Below, in pieces: positions 7,344-8,433 of a stretch of DNA of 8,433 nucleotides (position 1 is the first letter of the stretch; every line of letters starts with the position of its first letter). The stretch comes from Alphaproteobacteria bacterium (lineage in GTDB: Bacteria; Pseudomonadota; Alphaproteobacteria; Micavibrionales; Micavibrionaceae), in assembly GCA_023141075.1 (NCBI GenBank), contig JAGLKL010000050.1:1-8433 (forward strand). Reading direction: 5' to 3'. The notes beneath the pieces were generated by a model. That model had not been told where the DNA came from. It was given only the letters and a program-made list of their open reading frames with translations, and searched no databases. The translations under genes were made by a program, and so were the position numbers.

Positions 7344-7446
7344 TCTTTTCTTTCGGGGCTTACACCTAAATATTGTTCTTTGAGGATAATTTTCAGGTTG
7401 TCCGGAAGCTGTTTTGGTGAGCCTTCATTACTTTGCGGAGCGTCTG

Positions 7447-7776
7447 CTAGGAAAGCTCAAGCTCTCCACCAGATGTTTCAGGTTGTATTTCAATACTTTT
7501 CCTAAGATTTTCAACAATAGATGCAACACGGCCTTCACCGTTATTACGATCATAAGCATGCGGATCTACTTTATCCCTTCCAAGGTTAATTTTTATCTCA
7601 TGATCGTATAGGTAATCAAAATCTAGGCCGTCCTCTTTAATTATTTCTGCAGCTTTCTCTTCCGTCATCCAACCAGGACCAGCAAGGCTTGAAAAATTTA
7701 CCGGTTCTGAATTATTATACAATGCAGCTAACAATTTTGGCTTATCTATACCTGTAATATCAACAGTGTTAGACAT
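7447..7776 (-). CDS. Small conserved-looking protein of unknown function
   Basis: This encodes 109 residues without signal peptide or membrane segment, so it is probably cytoplasmic and acidic. It opens with an LLAALYNNSEP segment (15-25), has a MTEEKAAEII helix (37-46) and a central block with FDYL and KINLG, then DPHAYDRNNGEG (about 71-82). From memory, short hypothetical proteins in many proteobacteria share the LLAALYN start and a YDRDNGEGA-like motif; I know no function for them. The ATG has a good AAGGGG ribosome-binding site (7786-7791), which supports a real gene. It lies downstream of the tRNA terminator on the same strand and so probably has its own promoter in 7792-7850, where no strong box pair is visible. 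It converges with the YdbH-like gene; the 103 bases between them hold no clear terminator. Confidence 0.78.
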   Translation of the reverse strand: MSNTVDITGIDKPKLLAALYNNSEPVNFSSLAGPGWMTEEKAAEIIKEDGLDFDYLYDHEIKINLGRDKVDPHAYDRNNGEGRVASIVENLRKSIEIQPETSGGELELS

Positions 7777-7842
7777 AATTTTTTACCCCTTAATTTCTGA
7801 TTTTCTTAAATTACCATAACGTAAAAAAAGCGCAATAACTTT

Positions 7843-7878
7843 TTCAAAAAAACAAAAGCCCTTGGTTTCCAAGGGCTT
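7843..7878 (-). terminator. Intrinsic terminator of the tRNA-Val gene
   Basis: On the minus strand a perfect 10-base-pair stem (arms 7869-7878 and 7856-7865) with a three-base loop is followed by TTGTTTTTTT. It begins 37 bases past the tRNA 3' end and separates the tRNA transcript from the small gene downstream. Confidence 0.88.
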
Positions 7879-7914
7879 CATGGTCAATAACAAATATATA
7901 CTCTAAAGTGGAGT

Positions 7915-7990
7915 TGGTGGGTGGTGAGGGGCTCGAACCCCCGACCTCCTCGGTGTAAACGAGATGCTCTCCCAACTGAGCTAACCACCC
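7915..7990 (-). tRNA. tRNA-Val (anticodon UAC)
   Basis: The minus strand folds as a full cloverleaf of 76 bases including an encoded CCA (7915-7917). The acceptor stem is GGGTGGT (7984-7990) with ACCACCC (7919-7925), discriminator A at 7918. The D stem is GCTC/GAGC, the anticodon stem TCTCG/CGAGG holds the loop TTTACAC with TAC at 7955-7957, and the T stem GGGGG/CCCTC encloses TTCGAGC. UAC reads valine codons, mainly GUA and GUG. A possible -10 box TATATT lies upstream on the minus strand (8004-8009), with only a T-tract at the -35 position. Confidence 0.96.
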
Positions 7991-8046
7991 GCACCAAACA
8001 GACAATATACCTAATAAATCCACCCAAAAAAAGCAAGCTGTTTTTT

Positions 8047-8250
8047 TTAATGAACAACCCCGCCACTTGCAGCGTTCGTCATCGTGAGCGAAGCGTGGCG
8101 ATCTAGTGCTGCAAAAATCTGGATTGCTTCATCCGCTTTGCGGATTCGCAATGACGTGATACTTCACCGCCCGCCTTCGTCAAAACTACGGCGCGGGGCG
8201 GTTCGCGGGTGACATGATACCTTGCCCCTTGGGGCGGGGTTGTTCATTAA
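8047..8250. mobile_element. MITE-like element with perfect terminal inverted repeats
   Basis: An 18-base perfect inverted repeat bounds this stretch: TTAATGAACAACCCCGCC (8047-8064) and its reverse complement (8233-8250). If the outer TTAA on each side (8047-8050, 8247-8250) is a target duplication, the element is 8051-8246 with 14-base ends TGAACAACCCCGCC. It carries no ORF of note, so it would need a transposase in trans. Inside are a long imperfect palindrome (8077-8156) and a GC-rich part with smaller dyads, including GCCCC-TT-GGGGC (8224-8235). It starts 57 bases from the tRNA-Val 5' end. Bacterial MITE status is an inference from structure. Confidence 0.65.
8077..8156. repeat. Long imperfect palindrome, dispersed-repeat type
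   Basis: The 80 bases start CGTCATCGTGAGCGAAGCG and end TTCGCAATGACG, which are imperfect complements; the inner GGCGATCTAG pairs with CTGGATTGC around a short A-rich centre. Repeats with a CGTCATTGCGAGCGAAGCG-like end are familiar from several bacterial genomes including alphaproteobacteria (recalled, not searched). As RNA it would form one long hairpin on either strand. Confidence 0.7.
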
Positions 8251-8276
8251 TATTACATTCCTCTTGATATCCATAT

Positions 8277-8305
8277 TTGACAATGTAGGAATTGTGTCCT
8301 ATACT
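8277..8305 (+). promoter_or_regulatory. Strong sigma-70 promoter
   Basis: TTGACA (8277-8282) matches the -35 consensus exactly and TATACT (8300-8305) matches the -10 at five of six positions, with the ideal 17-base spacer. Transcription should begin around 8311-8313, at or next to the ATG at 8313, so the message would be leaderless. It is the best promoter in the window. Confidence 0.8.
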
Positions 8306-8312
8306 TTATCTC

Positions 8313-8433
8313 ATGACTGAGAAAAACAAACACGAAAGAACACCCAATCGGCCAAAAAGTTGGCCGAAAATGCTAAAATCCTCCGTATCTCTACAAACGA
8401 ACTATACAAAACACACCGGAAGTACCGGAGCAA
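8313..8433 (+). CDS. Partial small ORF after the strong promoter, frame uncertain
   Basis: ATG at 8313 opens a frame that runs past the window end (40 codons seen) and has no ribosome-binding site; the ATG is seven bases after the -10 box. The product in this frame is Pro/Ser/Thr-rich and unconvincing. The overlapping -1 frame, open from 8321 to the end after a TGA at 8318-8320, gives a more protein-like helix-forming sequence containing KKLAENAKILRISTNELY. A shift near the AAAAAC at 8322-8327 would join the first residues MTEK to that frame. A stem of eight pairs (8348-8355 with 8360-8367, loop AAAG) lies about 20 bases downstream. It may be a frameshifted gene, a sequencing indel, or a small RNA. 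I do not recognise the protein. Confidence 0.35.
   Translation, partial: MTEKNKHERTPNRPKSWPKMLKSSVSLQTNYTKHTGSTGA

Noticed and set aside
7915..7990. tRNA-Val as an integration (att) site
   Set aside because: No second copy of the tRNA 3' end and no integrase gene are visible. The nearby mini-element sits on the 5' side of the tRNA.
8026..8048. Terminator formed by the A-tract and T-tract beside the mini-element
   Set aside because: The A and T runs could pair around GCAAGCTG, but there is no GC stem of useful length and no transcript that would need it.

Overview
The window looks like chromosomal DNA from a moderately AT-rich alphaproteobacterium. The ParE sequence is of alphaproteobacterial type, and the ParE-YdbH-like-tRNA-Val setting and a long palindromic repeat fit that group, perhaps a Micavibrio-like or intracellular lineage. 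That placement is an inference from remembered family resemblance; no search was possible.

Layout, left to right. (1) A type I glutamine synthetase homologue (184-1605, +), full length and in frame. Compared residue by residue with the well-studied E. coli GlnA, it has lost most catalytic and metal-binding residues and its adenylylation loop, so it is probably a conserved pseudoenzyme or a protein with a new activity. (2) A convergent gene (1642-2877, -) for an exported protein of unknown function whose two halves look alike. (3) An intergenic stretch (2878-3329) with an unusual ordered repeat: three variable hairpins alternate with two near-identical spacers, each of which carries its own variable stem-loop. 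(4) parE (3330-5327, +), topoisomerase IV subunit B, followed after 27 bases by a YdbH/AsmA-like membrane-anchored protein (5355-7343, +), probably in one transcript. (5) A small unknown gene (7447-7776, -). (6) A tRNA-Val(UAC) gene (7915-7990, -) with encoded CCA and its own intrinsic terminator. (7) A small non-coding element (8051-8246) with perfect terminal inverted repeats, flanked by TTAA on both sides and enclosing a long imperfect palindrome. (8) A textbook sigma-70 promoter (8277-8305) immediately before an ATG, leading into an ORF cut by the window edge that may need a -1 frame change.

The genes do not form one pathway. parE is housekeeping (chromosome decatenation), the YdbH-like protein probably serves lipid traffic between inner and outer membranes, and the tRNA is housekeeping. 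The parts most likely to be undescribed are the GlnA-like pseudoenzyme with its new cysteines, the covarying hairpin array, the duplicated exported protein, and the TTAA-flanked mini-element.
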